64,000 nucleotides of DNA from Heliocidaris erythrogramma (taxonomy: Eukaryota; Echinodermata; Echinoidea; Camarodonta; Echinometridae), in NCBI GenBank assembly GCA_025617745.1, contig CM046873.1, forward strand, positions 27,417,410 through 27,481,409, in the 5' to 3' direction. The notes beneath the pieces were generated by a model that worked only from the letters and a program-made list of their open reading frames with translations, was not told the DNA's origin and made no database searches. Positions within the stretch are counted from its first letter, which is position 1. Each line of letters starts with the position of its first letter. Shown here one piece after another: positions 60,827 through 64,000 of the stretch. Both the position numbers and the translations under genes were made by a program.

Positions 60827-60911
60827 ATAATTATTGAAAAAGGTGTTGAAATATGTATCATTGATGTTATAATATCATAACATATATTTCAACACTTTTT
60901 TCAATAATTAT
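60827..60911. repeat. Inverted repeat of about 30-bp arms
   Basis: ATAATTATTGAAAAAGGTGT and the following ATTTATAC-like bases are mirrored by the right arm (ACACTTTTTTCAATAATTAT) with a few mismatches and a loop of about 23 bases. It is a small foldback of unknown role. The remaining sequence from 59996 to 61950 shows nothing else recognisable. Confidence 0.75.
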
Positions 60912-62065
60912 TTGCATGTATAAAGAGGGAAAATTACTGGTTTAGATTAGTCCTATGAGAGAGCAGGGGTTGGTCCCAGTGGGATTTTATGGGGACTTTA
61001 TCATATTTATTAGCAGCCCGAGAAACCTCATAACCATGTACTGTATAGCTCAGACCAGGTTCGTGGGTAACTTGCAGCCACTGCAGAGAGGAAATATGCT
61101 GAAAACACCCCTTCATATTTTCAGAAAGTCAAGGAAAATTGTATGAACTAGTCAAGACACAAGTTTGAATGGTGCCATTGCTAGCACTTATATTTCATGA
61201 TTTTTGTATTTCTCATTTTTAACACATGAGCCTACGGGGAAATAATTACAGGTGTGCGCCCAGCAGGCTTTCAGGAACACCATGTGGTAACCTTGGTCAG
61301 AAGGCTGTCGATGCATAAGAATCCGCTTATGGGGCATTTAGAAAAAAATAAGGAAAAGGGAAAAAAGAAGAAAAGAAAAGGTAAAGGAAAGAGATACTGG
61401 GGTGAAATTAAACTAAGTTCTTTCCCTTAATTTCCTTAAACGCCCTATAAGAGGGCTCTTTTGACGAACTATGATATCAACAGCCTTTTCACTAAGGCTA
61501 TCACATGATGTTACCGAAAGCCTTCTGTTGTGAATTCCAAGGGTGTCGACATCCTGTCGTGGCCGGAGGAGAAGGGGGTGGGGGCGGAGGAAGCGACATT
61601 CGATATATCTTATAGCCACCGAAGGGGCAAAGATCTATGAAAGTTCATCCCCGTCCCCTCGTCCCCCCCCCCCCCCCACCTCCCTCCCGAATAAAGAAGA
61701 GAGCACTTTGTAATTTAGAACTTTGCATTTGTAGAGCATTTTTGATCAGGCAGGCGAATCAAAGTCTGCAATATCCACACCTATTTCTCCATTCTTTTAT
61801 TGATGTAGGCAGCGTTGGATCATCTTTATTCTAAATTTCCGCGAGGGGCAACCAAGTGGCGTATCTGGAAATTGGCGTCAAGGGGTGGTGGGGCAATACA
61901 TACGACTCTTTGGTGATCCATACAGTTCAGCGATAAATTCCCTTTTTTTTTTTTTTTTTTTTTTCTTTTTTTTTTGGGGGGGGGCTCTATTTTGCATGGG
62001 CAGGGGGAAGGGCGGCCGACACGTTTTCATCTCTTCTTAATTTTTGAATTTTGTTATTTTTTTAG

Positions 62066-62187
62066 GGTTTTCCCCCGATTTCCCTCTTGTCACGCCTTCA
62101 AATACGCTAATGGGACGACCCCTCAAACATTTTCAGGGAGAGTTGCTGTCCAACGTTCTGGACTGCCTTCGGGCAGCATTGCTACAG
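62066..62187 (+). CDS. Possible isolated exon, function unknown
   Basis: A 122-base open stretch between a strong acceptor (TTATTTTTTTAG) and a strong donor (GTAAGA). One open frame reads FKYANGTTPQTFSGRVAVQR then SGLPSGSIAT, extracellular in character with an N-glycosylation site; another frame is also open. I do not recognise a family, and chance is possible. Confidence 0.25.
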
Positions 62188-62531
62188 GTAAGAAAAGAGA
62201 CTCATCAACTAACAGCTCAATATTTCCATTCCTTTTTTATTCTTCCTCAAAAATTACATAGACGGAACGTACTGAGCTTAGCCCCCAAAACCAATACTTC
62301 ACCTTGGAAAATATGAATGTAGACTCTCGTTTAGGAGCAAAATTTTATTAGAGAATATCGAAAAATTATAATATGATAAGCCGTTCAAGTTGTATTTTAC
62401 AAACGACGAAATTAAAAAAGAAAATCTGTTGGGGGAGAGGTTGGGGTAGGTAGGGGGTCATAAATAAATTAATATAACAAAAAAGCGAAAACAAAATCCT
62501 CTCCATGGACTTCTCTTTTTTTGTGTAGGAG

Positions 62532-62903
62532 CTGACAATTTTCAGCGTAATACACATAAATATCCGAAGTTTGCAAAAGAACTTTGATACTTTCAATGAA
62601 TTTTTATCCATATTAAATTCATTTCCTTTTTCTATAATAGCTTTGACAGAGACATGGTTACACTCAACGACCCCTCCCATATTTGATATTGAGAATTACA
62701 CATTTAACCATATAGATCGCAAAAATGGTAAGGGAGGCGGTGTTGCGTTTTATATTCATAATAATCTGCATTATAAAGTGAGGCATGATATTATAATTAA
62801 CGGCGTCGAAACCCTATTCATAGAAATTATTGACGATAACTATAAAAATAAAATAGTCGGTGTAATTTATAGACCACCTAACAACATAGCTGATATATTT
62901 TAG
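62532..62903 (+). pseudogene. LINE endonuclease, first part
   Basis: LTIFSVIHINIRSLQKN, IIALTETWLHST, RKNGKGGGVAFYIH and NKIVGVIYRPPNN are the ordered motifs of the APE-type endonuclease. The frame ends at a TAG around 62900; the homologous text continues one frame over, so there is a single-base frameshift at about 62895-62905. No ATG begins this frame, so the start is upstream or lost. Confidence 0.85.
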
Positions 62904-62904
62904 A

Positions 62905-63998
62905 TAAATTAGAATCATGTCTTGAAACCGTATCTCGAGAAAACAATGACATTTACCTCATGGGTGATTTTAATATAGATCTCTCTTTACCTTACACTGC
63001 CCTTGGGCAACATTTTACTAATTTATTATCATCATTTTCTTTCAAACCTCTTATTGACAAACCTACGAGGATTACAAATACAACACATACAATAATTGAC
63101 AACATCTTCTCAAACGTGCTGAGTAGAGATAGTAATGGAATAATATATTACGATATTTCAGACCATCTACCAATTTTCACGATATGTTCAGATAATAAAC
63201 GCTTACATCAACATTCAAATAAAGAACACATTACTCGACGAAAAGAAACCAAACGCAACATAGAGTCCCTAAAAACAGATTTGAGTACAGAAAGTTGGCA
63301 AGATGTTCTTCATGAGACAAATGTTAATAGTTCATATGAAATATTTATAAACAAACTTCTTCATTATTATGATAAAAATGTGCCTCTGACAAGAATAACT
63401 TCCAGCAAAAAGAAGAATAAACAACCGTGGATCACTCAAGGAATAATAAAATCAATATTTACTCGTAATAGATTATATAAAATATCACTTGAATCACCTA
63501 CTTTGGCACATCCAAACAAATATAAAAAATACCGTAATAGGTTAACTTCTGTTATCCGTTTAGCACGAAAATCATATTTTTCTGACAAAATTGAAAGCAA
63601 TAAAGACAATAACAAAACATTATGGCATACAATTAATGAAATGTTAGGTAAAAAAAGAGAAAATGTACAAAATGTTGAATTTTTAGAGAATGGAAATTCC
63701 ATTAAAGACAATGGTCTTATTGCTGATGCATTTAATACATATTTTACCAATGTTGGTCCAAAATTGGCCTCAAAGATTGTTACTAATGATAATGATTTTT
63801 CACAATATCTAAATAATCATACCGAGCACTCATTATTTTTTAATCCAACGAATGTTCATGAAATTTTAGAAATTGTTCGATCTCTAAGTCCTTCTAAATC
63901 TAGTGGCCATGATGGAATAAGTGTATATCTATTAAAACAAATTATTCATTTCCTGGCTTCCCCGCTGGCACATATTTTCAATCTATCTCTTTCCTAGG
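62905..63998 (+). CDS. LINE pol: endonuclease end and start of reverse transcriptase (partial)
   Basis: Continues the endonuclease (YLMGDFNIDLSLPY, RITNTTHTIIDNIF, YYDISDHLPIFTI with the catalytic His), then a basic linker (KNKQPWITQGIIKSIFTRNR; KYRNRLTSVIRLARKSYFSD), then the first RT motifs (SPSKSSGHDGISVYLLKQI). It is open to the window edge and resembles CR1/L2/Rex-group elements. The RT catalytic box lies outside the window. Confidence 0.88.
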
Positions 63999-64000
63999 GA

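Larger units (their letters stand above)
62532..64000 (+). mobile_element. CR1/L2-like LINE, runs off the right edge
   Basis: Starts without a clear 5' end with IHINIRSLQKNFD, the first endonuclease motif of CR1/L2-type LINEs, continues through the full endonuclease into the linker and the first RT motifs, and is cut by the window edge. Codon use is AT-rich, unlike the phosphatase exons. Confidence 0.9.

Overview
This window is animal nuclear DNA. It is AT-rich, with many short exons separated by introns of about 0.2-4 kb, and its introns are crowded with small transposons, tRNA-derived SINEs and microsatellites. The palindromic motif TACATGTA recurs throughout, and several repeat families resemble types I associate with marine invertebrates. 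I infer a marine invertebrate, most plausibly a deuterostome such as an echinoderm. This rests on repeat and intron style and on the receptor family, not on a diagnostic marker.

Positions 1-47218 hold the 3' part of one very large gene on the + strand: a receptor-type protein tyrosine phosphatase of the R3-like class (PTPRB/PTPRJ/PTPRQ and fly Ptp10D/Ptp4E architecture). I chained 44 exons by canonical splice sites and matching phases. They encode about 2818 residues: one partial and 24 complete fibronectin type III domains, a membrane-proximal ectodomain module, one transmembrane helix, a Tyr/Gly/Asn-rich cytoplasmic linker, and one phosphatase domain with an intact [10 protein letters not shown] signature. 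The WPD loop reads WTD. The 5' end of the gene, including the signal peptide, lies outside the window.

The introns contain well-defined non-autonomous DNA transposons: a hAT-like element with a perfect 8-bp target duplication (27874-28750), a TA-flanked element inserted into one half of a tandem duplication (21967-23252), a TTAA-flanked piggyBac-like family, a Harbinger-like element found twice at the end of another MITE family, and a four-copy 330-bp tandem array (23.8-25.0 kb).

From 47.2 kb on, the window is mostly repeats: a decayed LINE RNase H/C-terminal remnant (49.7-50.2 kb); a 5'-truncated Ty3/Gypsy element with gag, pol and a 3' LTR (50.73-55.45 kb), whose pol carries one in-frame stop; an isolated exon for the C-terminal half of a C-type lectin domain (57.45-57.73 kb); a minus-strand LINE with its reverse transcriptase deleted (57.8-59.0 kb); a hAT-like MITE with a perfect 8-bp duplication (59.8 kb); and a CR1/L2-like LINE running off the right end (62.5-64.0 kb). 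I found no strong candidate for a wholly new system. The points most worth a second look are the WTD phosphatase loop, the near-perfect 42-bp hairpin in a phosphatase intron, and the transposons whose insertion sites can be read directly.
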